Below, in pieces: positions 53,770 through 64,000 of a stretch of DNA of 64,000 bases (positions are counted from its first letter, which is position 1; each line of letters opens with the position of its first letter). Origin of the DNA: Branchiostoma floridae (taxonomy: Eukaryota > Chordata > Leptocardii > Amphioxiformes > Branchiostomatidae); assembly GCF_000003815.2 (NCBI RefSeq), contig NC_049991.1, positions 2,622,570-2,686,569 on the forward strand, read 5' to 3'. A program made the translations under genes and the position numbers. The notes under the pieces are model-generated. The model had not been told where the DNA came from and made no database searches. It worked only from the letters and a program-made list of their open reading frames with translations.

Positions 53770-54064
53770 GTACTACATGTGGTAACTAGCCGCTAGGGGG
53801 CCCAAACGTATGCCACTTCTTCCTGAGCACAAGAGCTATCTATCACCCCAAAATCATGACCAAAGCTTGTTTAGAACGTAAGATATCAAGACACAAAGTT
53901 CTGCTGCAGTACCACGGGAAGCCACTAGGTGGTCCAAAATCTACTCATTTCCAGTGTTTCTTGGACTAGCTGAACTGTAATATCGAAAATTGGACTCACC
54001 CAAATTTCCAGTGTTTGTCACATCCAACCAACACACCAAGTATGAAACCATCCAGCCATTCTTG
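53770..54064 (+). repeat. Dispersed repeat family copy, interrupted by the assembly gap
   Basis: AGCCGCTAGGGGGCCCAAAC and AAGTTCTGCTGCAGTACCAC match the family. The copy runs to the N run, which may hide its tail. Confidence 0.55.
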
Positions 54065-54164
54065 NNNNNNNNNNNNNNNNNNNNNNNNNNNNNNNNNNNN
54101 NNNNNNNNNNNNNNNNNNNNNNNNNNNNNNNNNNNNNNNNNNNNNNNNNNNNNNNNNNNNNNNN
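54065..54164. other. Assembly gap (100 N)
   Basis: Exactly 100 N, the conventional size for a gap of unknown length. It lies between a dispersed repeat and a minisatellite, so repeats probably broke the assembly. ORFs spanning it are meaningless. Confidence 0.99.
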
Positions 54165-54523
54165 CAGATCAAGAACATAGCGACGCATAAAGGCTTTTTT
54201 GGTAGTTAACTGACAGCATCAAAGTTCCCTTACTGTCTAAAACGGTAGTGTACAAATACTTGAGCTTTAAAACACTGTATCGTATAAAAACTCGATAAAA
54301 GCTTGGGGTTAAATTTACAATTTACAGTGTGCGTGTTGTATTTGACATTAAAGACCTCGCTTCTTTGCGTGCGTGCAGTGTGCTTGCTTTTGCCATTAAA
54401 CACAACGGAAACCATTTATACTTTGCATCAGGCATGTTTTGAGTCGATACTCTTCTCAGCGACCACCTGTCCAAATCGACCGCTTTTGTCCGGTCCCCCG
54501 GGTGGTCGACTTGGGCAGGTATA

Positions 54524-55200
54524 GGGTATGAAGAATTCTACACATAACCCTAACATAGGATCCTGTCATTTGTGTACATTTCTCTCTGTAGGATATGAAG
54601 AATTCTACACATAACCCTAACATAGGATCCTATCATTTGTGTAAAATTCTCTCTATAGGGTATGGAGAATTCTACAAATACATACCCCTAACATAGGATG
54701 CTATCATTTGTGTACATTTCTCTCTATAGGGTATGGAGAATTCTACACATAACCCTAACATAGGATCCTGTCATTTGTGTACATTTCTCTCTATAGGATA
54801 TGAAGAATTCTACACATAACCCTAACATAGGATCTCATCATTTGTGTAAAATTCTCTCTATAGGGTATGGAGAATTCTACACATAACCCTAACATAGGAT
54901 CCTGTCATTTGTGTACATTTCTCTCTATAGGATATGAAGAATTCTACACATAACCCTAACATAGGATCTCATCATTTGTGTAAAATTCTCTCTATAGGGT
55001 ATGGAGAATTCTACAAATACATACCCCAACATAGGATGCTATCATTTGTGTACATTTCTCTCTATAGGATATGAAGTATTCTACACATAACCCTAACATA
55101 GGATCCTATCATTTGTGTAAAATTCTCTCTATAGGGTATGGAGAATTCTACAAATACATAACCCCATGTAAGTCTTCCTATAGGGTATGGAGAATTCTTC
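54524..55200 (+). repeat. Minisatellite, 67-71 bp unit, ten copies plus a partial
   Basis: Units begin near 54524, 54591, 54658, 54729, 54796, 54863, 54930, 54997, 55067, 55134 and a truncated one at 55183. Each has GAAGAATTCTACACATAACC or GGAGAATTCTACAAATAC, then CTAACATAGGATCC and ATTTGTGTA(C/A)A. GGATATGAAG-type and GGGTATGGAG-type units mostly alternate, giving a dimeric ~134-138 bp order. Confidence 0.9.
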
Positions 55201-55289
55201 ACGTATAGTGTGATTACATGGCCAGAAGACTCGGTTCATGGGACTACCACACTAGCCAATAGTAAACATAGATATACATGTACAAAAAA

Positions 55290-55430
55290 ATGAAAACTTT
55301 GCTGCACTGCAAGAACAAGCTGCTAGGGGGCCCATATAGCAAATACCAAGACAATCCATCCATGTTCACAGATATAAACACACACACATGCTCATGAAAA
55401 CATAACCTTCTCTGCAAAGGTAATAAACAG
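55290..55430 (+). repeat. Dispersed repeat family copy
   Basis: AAGCTGCTAGGGGGCCCATA and AACATAACCTTCTCTGCAAA, then GGTAATAA, match the 24640 copy's core and 3' end. Confidence 0.55.
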
Positions 55431-55467
55431 ACAACACTAGAGGTATCGTTTCGTGTGTATGGAGTCT

Positions 55468-55473
55468 TTTATT
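55468..55473 (-). terminator. UBALD: Candidate UBALD polyadenylation signal
   Basis: TTTATT on the plus strand reads AATAAA in the UBALD direction, about 0.88 kb after the stop codon. It is placed by motif and position only. It would give a 3' UTR covering 55.45-56.35 kb, a stretch with no recognisable repeat. Confidence 0.3.
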
Positions 55474-56350
55474 GCAGGAGTTCTTGAAGGGTATTTCTTT
55501 TTTAGGCTACACTCTTATCATAAGTTTCTGGATATTCTTCTTACTGCATTTCTGTACAATTCTGAGGGCATTTGTTCTGCCTACATTATACATATAAACA
55601 CTTGCTTCTTCTGTGGTGTATTTACTTCACCACTGAGTCTAGAACACCAAACAAGAATCCCAGAAAAGGTACAAAATACGGCAACATGCAACAGTTGGTT
55701 ACTAGCATTAGAAAAAAAAAGAGGAGAGAACTGTAGTTACTTATCATGGCAAAAATACTAACACACACACATAGATAACAAAATTATAAGGATACACACA
55801 TATATAACACCTATCTATATAACAGGAAACAGAACATCCTTGTATATAATCCCAGCCACAGCTGAAAAGTCTTTACAAAATTTTTTTGCATTACATCTCG
55901 CTTTCATCGACTCATCTTTCTCTCTACACACGTATGTACACTTCTGTTACAGTGTAATATCACCTGAGACATAATTATTCAGCGTTCAATGTCAAGAAAC
56001 ACATCTCTTCATCATTTCATCACTCCTTGATTGTAGTACCAACATGTTATAAAGTTCCACATCCTTGCAACAAGGCCCTAATTATGATCCATTTCATTAA
56101 CTGACCAGTGCGTCATCTTTCTCTCTCCCTGCCTACTTGTCATGCGTGGTAATCGACTGACTTAGCCTTCTACATACAATTTCATTAGCCCCGTCTAGAT
56201 TTGTGCCTTCTTAATATAGTTCCTAATCCATTTTTTGTTGTATATTTCTCTCGGACTAGTCCATGTTTTTCAGAAGTAGACAAGACAGCCGTTCCACATC
56301 TCCTACTGCATGGTAAGCTGTGCCGTATGTACTGTACCCGTGTGTGACTC

Positions 56351-56587
<237 letters not shown>

Positions 56588-56640
56588 TTACGTAAATGCA
56601 GGCTTGTGGGTGGGTCAGCATTAAATAAGAATAATATTTA

Positions 56641-56760
56641 AAGTCAAAAGTTGAAGTCAAATCTTAGTCAAAAACTTGAATGAAATTTTAAGTCACCCTT
56701 TCAGTCAAATTTTAGGTCAGATTTTGGTCAAATTTTTAGTCAAAGGTTTTTAGTAAAAAC
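56641..56760 (-). repeat. AGTCAAATTTT-type short tandem array in UBALD intron 2
   Basis: About eight degenerate repeats of (A/G)GTCAAA(A/T)TTT with a spacing of roughly 12-20 bp. It lies ~100 bp inside the intron from exon 3. Confidence 0.7.
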
Positions 56761-57524
56761 CAACATTGAATGAAACAGTATTACAACATCCTGTGTGATT
56801 TAAATTGTTATTAAAAAAAAGGCAACGCTTAAAGAAAGAACAAAGAGTAAGACTGAAGTTGTACATTGCAGAAGCTCTATTTTCCATGCTAAAAAAATCA
56901 AAGGGATAAAAACCAAAAAGGCAAACGAACTGGGTGGAGATGATTTACTATACTGGACTTTGAACCTAGACTCATGGGACTGGTAGTTGTTATTGTTTGG
57001 GGAAAGCGGAACTAAACTTTTGTCTCTTTTCTTCTATGTAACATTTTGGTGCTCCTTCTGAATTTGTGCAATACTCTGATGATAATGCTCAGCCATAACC
57101 AAACAAACATTTCTGGGTTGAATGACAGTTCCCCCTCTCCTCTTATATGTTATACAAAGTGCGTATCCTCCAGTGTTTATATATGTTTGTCGTCCACGTC
57201 ACTCTATGTACATGTATACATTACCTGGCTTATTCAATTCCTTCGATACAAGCTCTAGTTTATAATCTCATTTTAAAAAGAACTGTACAACACGTCCTAC
57301 CGCAAACACAATCATATTCTTAAAGGGCTTAACTAGTACCAGACACTGGCAACAACATGAATGCAGCGGTCCTAAAACTAAACAATGACGTTTAAAAACA
57401 GGGGTCCAGTTTCTGCTGGGACCTTTGGATGGCTATGTTTGTCCATGGAAGCTGGCTACAGGCCAACCATGCACCCTGGCTAACAGGAAATAACAGGGGC
57501 TATCCTAAACTCAACATCTTAAAA

Positions 57525-58175
57525 CATTTGTCCTTACGGTCATAGAATACTGTTCTCAATAGATACTCTCATAATGTGATTAGTGAGTCAGCGAACTGCA
57601 TGTGAATGGTGGTCGGTTTGGGTACACAAAAGCGCTGTCTTAGTTGACAGTCCTTCATACCAATGTATATAACAACCACAGTTCTTACAAACATCGAGAA
57701 TACTCTTCCAAATGGAAGTGTCATACTCGTATAATATGTTTCTTAGTGAGCCAGTCAAGTGTGAACCTTATTTGGTCGGGTATGGCAAAAAAAAAAGAGC
57801 TGTCTTTGTATCAATGTTTGTAACAACCACAGTTCTTACGGGCATAAAGAATACTGTTCCAAATGGAAGTGTCATACTCCTATAATATGTTTTTAAGTGA
57901 GCCACTCAACTGCATGCGATTCTTGTTTGGTTGGGGTACGGTAACACAAAAGAGCTGTCTTTGTTGATCGTCCTAACTTCTTCGTATCAATGTTTGCAAC
58001 AACCACAGTTCGCTACAGATTACTGTTCCAAGTAGATCTTTCATACTCCCATCCCATATTATTAGTAAATCAATCAACTGCATGTGATTGAATGTTGGTT
58101 GGTTGGGGGGACATGAAAGAGCTGCCTTTGTTGAACGTCCTTCCTGCCAATGTTTGTATCAACCACAGACGACAC
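57525..58175 (+). repeat. Tandem array of ~160 bp units in UBALD intron 2
   Basis: Four units can be aligned on (A/T)CAACCACAG at 57671, 57821, 57999 and 58159; periods are 151, 177 and 160 bp. They share AATACTGTTCCAAATGGAAG, GTGTCATACTC, AACTGCATGTGA and AAAGAGCTGTCTTTGTTGA. The 58088-58330 ORF overlaps the last unit and is not a gene. Confidence 0.8.
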
Positions 58176-59431
58176 AAGGTTGCAGTTGGCAGACTATCAA
58201 CCAAAACACCTTCCAAGAAACCATAACCAATCTTGAAGACTCCCAACCCCTCACCTACTTGAATGGGAAAGAAATTTCTATGTTTCAGAAGCAAGGTTGG
58301 GACCCATCAGATATTGGTCTCGGTGAATAAACGCAATCACACCATTGATTCTTTGAACACAAAGTATGCGTAATAATATTGATTTTTCTTAAAGGGTTTC
58401 GTAACGAACGCAAATTTCTGTGTTATTGAAAGAAACAGGATAACTGATTTTGAGATAATGCAATCATCTTTAAAAATCTGGATAACTTTGACAGACGAAT
58501 AAAAGATACAATCTTCCACGACAAAAAATAGAAACTTTGTCATATTTTTTTTCATGTTTTATGAAATCAATACTGATTGAAATCAATCGATGCCGCCGCC
58601 AATTGTTTTACGCCCGGGAGTTCTTTATTTGTTTTTACGGCGCTGAAATCACAACGTGATGACAACATCAGTTGAATCATCACCAGACAGGAAGAAGAAT
58701 TGTGGGATAGCCACATCTACACATCAAAGGCAGAACAAATTTGGGACAAATTTGCAAGTCTCCAGAGATTCCTGAATATTCAAACCCTTTTAGACAGATT
58801 TCGTGAAAGCAATTAGACTTATACTGAAACGTTTTCAAAAAAAGGCACATTTTTTTCTGAAAAGATTCTATATTTTGGACACCGGCACCCTTAAATTTAT
58901 GACTTGCATGCCTATACACTAAAAATTTAAATAACTGCCTTTTTTCTGTTTAAACCCCCTTGGTTACATCAACAATGCCACATGTTCATACATGAAACAA
59001 TTGAACAATTCAGGCATATTAGTAATTCTGAATAAAGTCTTCATAGTTGAGGAATTTAAAAGAGTAGAGAGGGACTGAGAGGAGAAAGAAATGATTTGCA
59101 AAAGGGGAAACCAACATGGCTGCCGTGTGTTGTGGACAGGCCCCGTAGGGGGTGGGGTTCCGTCCAAAAACATCAACAAAGGCAGACAGAACCGAACGAC
59201 GGCCCACAAACTCACGGATTACGATGTCTACGAGGCTAAAACGGTGACAGATGTGAGGAAATCTTTTTATTTGGCGGATTTGGGGCTGAATAAAGAGACT
59301 GCCGCCTTGCCAAAGCCCCCTGGGGGCCCACATCGCCATGCATCGTCATTGTAAAGCCCATGAATGCACGGACGACATTCCGAAAACAAAAACACAGACG
59401 AAACCTCTCGAAAACCCGGCTTTAAACTTAC

Positions 59432-59500
59432 CGGATGATGCCCGCCATGGTGTCCGTGAGCGTTGGGTACAGCTTCTTGGAAGAAAATACTTAGCGCAGT
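59432..59500 (-). CDS. UBALD: UBALD coding exon 2 (69 bp)
   Basis: This is a short exon, too small to stand out as an ORF. It begins TALSIFFQEAVPNAH and ends in a His/Gly-rich run (HGHHGGHHP). It completes the UBA-like helix (QFE|TALSIFFQE; vertebrate UBALD reads TALSAFFQE) and leads into the low-complexity linker, which is also His-rich in vertebrates. The acceptor is TCTTACAG|ACT and the donor CCG|GTAAGT, both in phase 0, so exons 1-2-3 join without frame change. Intron 1 is only 130 bp (59501-59630). Confidence 0.9.
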
Positions 59501-59543
59501 CTGTAAGAGAAGGGTGGTAGAAGTCAGGCAGATAAATATGTCA

Positions 59544-60444
<901 letters not shown>

Positions 60445-60532
60445 ATGGGTGCGTTCACAAGTAGGCAAAACGCTGGTGTAGAAGAGTTAGACATCGCGGC
60501 GAATTCAGCCTACAGATATCCCCCCAAATCAG
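60445..60532 (+). CDS. MGRN1/RNF157: MGRN1/RNF157-type E3 ubiquitin ligase, coding exon 1
   Basis: The 88 bp exon encodes MGAFTSRQNAGVEELDIAAN and then SAYRYPPKS plus one base (phase 1) before a GTAAGA donor. This matches the N-termini of vertebrate MGRN1 (mahogunin) and RNF157, where the pattern MG-SR-AGVE-DI-ANSAYRYPPKSG is conserved; the first residues resemble RNF157 slightly more. Gly2 followed by Ser at position 6 fits an N-myristoylation site. The ATG has A at -3 and G at +4. The RING domain and the rest of the protein lie in later exons; I did not find exon 2 (expected to encode YFASHF) before the end of the window, so the gene probably continues beyond it. Family members are RING E3 ligases acting in trafficking and in turnover of Smoothened. 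Confidence 0.9.
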
Positions 60533-61662
60533 GTAAGAAAATGTCCTAAAATTTACGCTCTAGTCTATGGAAGAAGGACTTAGTTGAACTTGTATAGTAT
60601 GGTTTTCGTAGAGGGAATATCAGCATAATTTCTAATTTTGAGGGATTTGGGTTTGATGGATTCTAGGTTTAGAAGTAGGGTATAGGTATAAAGATTTGTC
60701 ATGACACATGGTCATATTTATGAGGACGAAAATACGATGAATCCTTAGACTCACCATGTACCAACCTTATGAAACCTTTCTGCTAGTTCTTTACATAATT
60801 TTCAGATTAAGTATTAGATATGCTTGTAGGAGAAATGATTATTATAGTGAGCATCTAGACAAAATTATTGGCAAGATCAAGGACAATTGGTAAGACTCAC
60901 CATCAACAAACACCATGTTTATGTTGATCTTAATTGGACCAAGGAGGTTGCCTAAAAGATAGAAATATAATTTCTGTACATATCTCACATATTCTTAGGC
61001 AAGATGCCATAAACGAGAAAAGGGGGGTAGTTTTTTGGGTGCTGACGACAATGCTTTGTGCTGAATGCAGAAGTGCTAGTAAGTTAAGCTAAAATCAAGG
61101 AAGGCTTTTACGCAAAAAATAGGGTTGCCGAACTACAATTTAGGTGAATAAGACAGCAGTCACGGCACCATCATCGTCATCATAGTTCGCAAACAGCATT
61201 TCTGATGTGTGGTGGTCGCAGACACGCACGTGTTTCACCAGGCAGGTCTGGATTCCAGACCCCATAGGCCGATCTCAATCAATATGATCTATAATGTTTA
61301 TCATGATCTTACTCAGTTATCAGGCCCTGGAAGCTGTCTGGCATCCAGGATGCCACTTTTCTGTATAGCGTGGGGCCGTGGGCAGCCTAATTTTTCTCCA
61401 AAAGTTGCAAGGAAAGCCATCATAGGGTTAGCCAGGATCATAAAAGTGGCATGCAGACACTTATAAAAATCTGATTTATAAAACAAACTTGATAATTATC
61501 AGTCACCTCCAGTCCCAAAACTCAAGACTAGCTTTACTTTGATAACAATATAACATGTATTTGAATACAATTTTGTCAACTGCATTACACCACTCTTCTT
61601 CTTCTTCCATTACATCACACTTCAGTCTTCTTGTTTTTGTAATGCTTTAAGCACTGACAGAC

Positions 61663-61710
61663 GATTTGATTGATTGATTGATTGATTAATTTGATTGATT
61701 GAATGATTGG
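61663..61710 (+). repeat. GATT tetranucleotide microsatellite
   Basis: GATTGATTGATTGATTGATT-type repeats with small interruptions, in the probable first intron of the ligase gene. Confidence 0.85.
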
Positions 61711-61739
61711 CATTCAATAACAAATTGAAATCGGTGTGT

Positions 61740-61890
61740 TAATCTCCAAGCAGATGTGAAGGCGAAAATGCTAATGTTTTCTGGCGGCATGGCTTCTCTG
61801 AGTTTGACAGTTCGCCTCCCCTTTCTGTCAGAGAAGCCAAGGGGTTAGGAAACATTTGGATCTTTCACCCAGACATCTGCTTGGGCCTTG
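61740..61890. mobile_element. Foldback element with TAATCTCCAAGCAGATG end
   Basis: TAATCTCCAAGCAGATGTGA is matched in reverse by ACATCTGCTTGGG near 61888; GGCTTCTCTGAG and CAGAGAAGCC form an inner stem. The same left end occurs alone near 44000. The terminus resembles, but is not the same as, the TACTCTCC family. Confidence 0.5.
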
Positions 61891-61918
61891 GGGCCTTGGA
61901 CATTAAGCATGTTTATCA

Positions 61919-61975
61919 GAGATAATAAACAAATTTAAATGCATAATTTATGCATTGAAATTTGTTTATTATCTC
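61919..61975. repeat. 57 bp near-perfect palindrome
   Basis: GAGATAATAAACAAATTTAA and ATGCATAA are mirrored by TTATGCAT, GAAATTTGTTTATTATCTC around a ~2 base centre. AT-rich; no flanking repeat was found. Confidence 0.8.
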
Positions 61976-63806
61976 ACTGATTCCTAATAGAAAAGATATT
62001 TGTTAACAGCTTCTGTTTGTATCTTGGGGCTAACACATCTGACCTTTAGAATGAGACTATGCAAATTTTGAAGATCATGAAATGTTTGGTTCCATCTTTA
62101 AAAAGCTACTGCTTGGCACTTGCTTTCACAAGTTTTCATCATTAAGATATGATGGTATAAAATTATCCCATCTGAACTGCATGAGGTATCTTCCAAAAGT
62201 AAAAGACATCTTGTGCAACATTTTTCTTCAAATTATGGTTTCCAGTGGCGCTACAGTTGTTAGCATTATTTCACTTTTCTCTGGTATACAGTACATTGTC
62301 TATCTACTTTCTACATAAATGTTCATGTTGACTTGGTGATTGCTGGTAAGATTTAGGTTATCTTAAACGATTTTGGATAAATCATATAGATAGCATCTTT
62401 AATCTGAAAACTGCCACAGTAAGCAGATCTATATTAGTATTTATGCACAATTTTTGCAGTCACTTGACTTGTCTACGCAATTTCTGTTATTGCAGAAATG
62501 TCATACCAGTAACTCTTTTGAAAAGGACTTTGGGTTGAAAAGTCCTCATTGGTTTTTGCGGTAGAAGGAAACTCAGATTTTCAATGTTCTACTTCATACT
62601 AGTTGCAGAAATTGTCAGGCAATATTGATGTTAAAACATGAATTATACTATAGTGATCTGAATTTGCAAAGAATTGTACTATATTTTCCCTGTATTATTA
62701 AACTTAGAGGTTCATCGATAACTAATGCATATTATAATAGCAACTAATTAGATCATTTCCTTATTTGATTAACTTATAAGTGAGACTGACAGCTTGAAAT
62801 TATGTGTACTTAACACTAAGAAGTTATACACCTCACGTTCTACAGTGTGCATGTACTTCAAAATATTCACATATAACATAATCAAGGGGGTTAAAATAAA
62901 CAAGAAGGGACAAATGTTTATTTGAACTGCCTTGATATAAATATACAAGGAGATTGTGGACTTGCCTCTAGCAACGATCCTTATATCACTGAGTATGTAA
63001 AGCAATAGTACATCAGTTTGATCGGAATTCATTGGATAGTTACACCTATGGTAAGGTGTACAGTATTTACTTTTGTGTGTCAAGTACCAAGACAATGGGC
63101 AGTGTCTTAGCACCTCCTCCAAGCCGTTCTTTTGTAAACAGCTGATCTTCAGGACTGGCAACTGTTGTTTGACTAATTCATGAACCCAGACAACTGCCAC
63201 CCAGCTGTTCATTTGCCACCCATGCTAATTTTGTAGTCTGTATATAGTAACTCCCTCCACCAGGGGTGTTAGTGGGCCAGTCTGTGCCTTTATTGTACAT
63301 GTGTGCATGCTGCTTGAAGCCCGAAGAGTTTTCTTTCGTTTGGAGATAGTTCTTCCTTGGAGTTGGATTTTACTGTGCTTCTTTGCCTTTGACTGTGACC
63401 TGCTGCCACCCTCTTTGTGCCTGCTACAGCGCTCAAGCAGAAAAGGAAGTCTCAGGCCCCGGTGTGTTTTGCTGCGTGAGAGAAGAAAGGACCTGTCACA
63501 GTGTTTGTGTGTATGCTGCCCTCCCAAGTATTGTCTTTGTCTGTGGGCCCAGTGACTTCTTCTACTCTATCTTCCGAGGACATGACCAGAGAAAGACAGA
63601 GCTTTCATCACATCTTAGAGGATAAACTAGAAGATTTTTTACCAGCTTCAACACAGACAATTGTGTGCACGGTGCTAGTAGGAGGTTTATTGTACTCACA
63701 GCAGTGTACGTGTTTTGAATATTGAACCTTAGCAGCAGGTGCATTGTGAAAGTCCTGTAGAATTGATTTTCCTATACTTGTCTTACTTTGTCACTAATTT
63801 TCCACT

Positions 63807-64000
63807 ATGCCAGCCCAAAGTCTTTTCGATATTTGCGTGCATTCAGTTGGTGATATTTTGTTCAAGGCTTATAGTGGGGATCAAGTATGTATTAGTGCTG
63901 CTATCAAGGAACTTCAACTTCCTCGGACAGTTAAGAAGGATCTCGTGTCCTTCTTTACTGATGTACAGTTGGACGAGTTTTTCTACTCGGTATCGCTGGT
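63807..64000 (+). CDS. Partial ORF with BC-box-like N-terminus (runs off the window)
   Basis: Sixty-four complete codons, plus two bases of a 65th, are open from an ATG that follows an in-frame TAA at 63795-63797. The product begins MPAQSLFDICVHSVGDIL. SLFDICVHSV fits the elongin BC-box pattern (S/T/P/A)-L-xxx-C-xxx-(A/I/L/V), and the later ELQLPRTVKKDLVSFF resembles the LP motif that follows it in VHL/SOCS-box receptors. ZYG11/ZER1-type leucine-rich-repeat proteins start in a similar way. This suggests a substrate receptor of a cullin-elongin ligase, but no LRR or other domain is reached within the window. It lies 3.3 kb downstream of the MGRN1/RNF157 first exon on the same strand, so it is either the next gene or a gene nested in that intron. 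The family is a guess. Confidence 0.5.
   Translation, partial: MPAQSLFDICVHSVGDILFKAYSGDQVCISAAIKELQLPRTVKKDLVSFFTDVQLDEFFYSVSL

Larger units (their letters stand above)
60533..63806 (+). other. MGRN1/RNF157: Probable first intron of MGRN1/RNF157 (or its 5' part)
   Basis: The stretch follows a GTAAGA donor and contains no recognisable exon 2. It holds a GATT microsatellite, one foldback element and one palindrome. The 147-codon minus-strand ORF at 62769-63212 has no known domain. Confidence 0.55.

Noticed and set aside
54065-54164. ORFs crossing the N run
   Set aside because: They are artefacts of reading through unknown bases.
62769-63212. 147-codon minus-strand ORF
   Set aside because: No domain, no splice support and no conservation cue; it is hydrophobic by AT-rich composition and probably chance.

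Overview
This is a window of animal genomic DNA, most likely from a lancelet (Branchiostoma). The reasons are intron-split genes of deuterostome type, single copies of genes that vertebrates carry as duplicates (one UBALD, one MGRN1/RNF157), and a dense load of short inverted-repeat elements, SINE and LINE remnants and microsatellites. I infer the organism from these features and have not proved it. There are no operons, rRNA genes or CRISPR arrays, and nearly all short ORFs in the window are chance or repeat-derived.

Three recognisable host genes are present. FOXJ1, the forkhead master regulator of motile cilia, is on the minus strand with two coding exons (37321-36767 and 29618-28851) and a 7.1 kb intron that splits the forkhead domain. 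A UBALD (FAM100) gene is on the minus strand with three coding exons (59741-59631, 59500-59432, 56542-56351). First exon of an MGRN1/RNF157-type E3 ubiquitin ligase lies on the plus strand (60445-60532), head to head with UBALD across a 703 bp shared promoter. A fourth, partial plus-strand ORF begins at 63807 and runs off the window; it starts with a BC-box-like motif. FOXJ1, UBALD2 and RNF157 are neighbours on human 17q25.1, and UBALD1 and MGRN1 are neighbours on 16p13.3 (from memory), so this looks like ancestral chordate microsynteny.

Layout: 1-28 kb is repeat-rich and shows no gene (three copies of a ~890 bp TIR element, hAT-like and Mutator-like miniature elements, LINE and SINE remnants). 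28.1-38.1 kb is FOXJ1 with its promoter. 38-55.4 kb is gene-free, with MITEs, a long CA tract, inverted-repeat pairs, a tandem array and a minisatellite, plus a 100 bp assembly gap at 54065-54164. 55.4-60.5 kb is the UBALD/MGRN1-RNF157 pair. 60.5-63.8 kb is probably the first intron of the ligase gene.

The strongest non-gene signal is a set of short palindromic elements, some bounded by perfect 9 bp target duplications (Mutator-like) and one by an 8 bp duplication (hAT-like). There is also a pair of very small (~33 bp) palindromes flanked by short direct repeats. I saw no evidence of a wholly new biological system.
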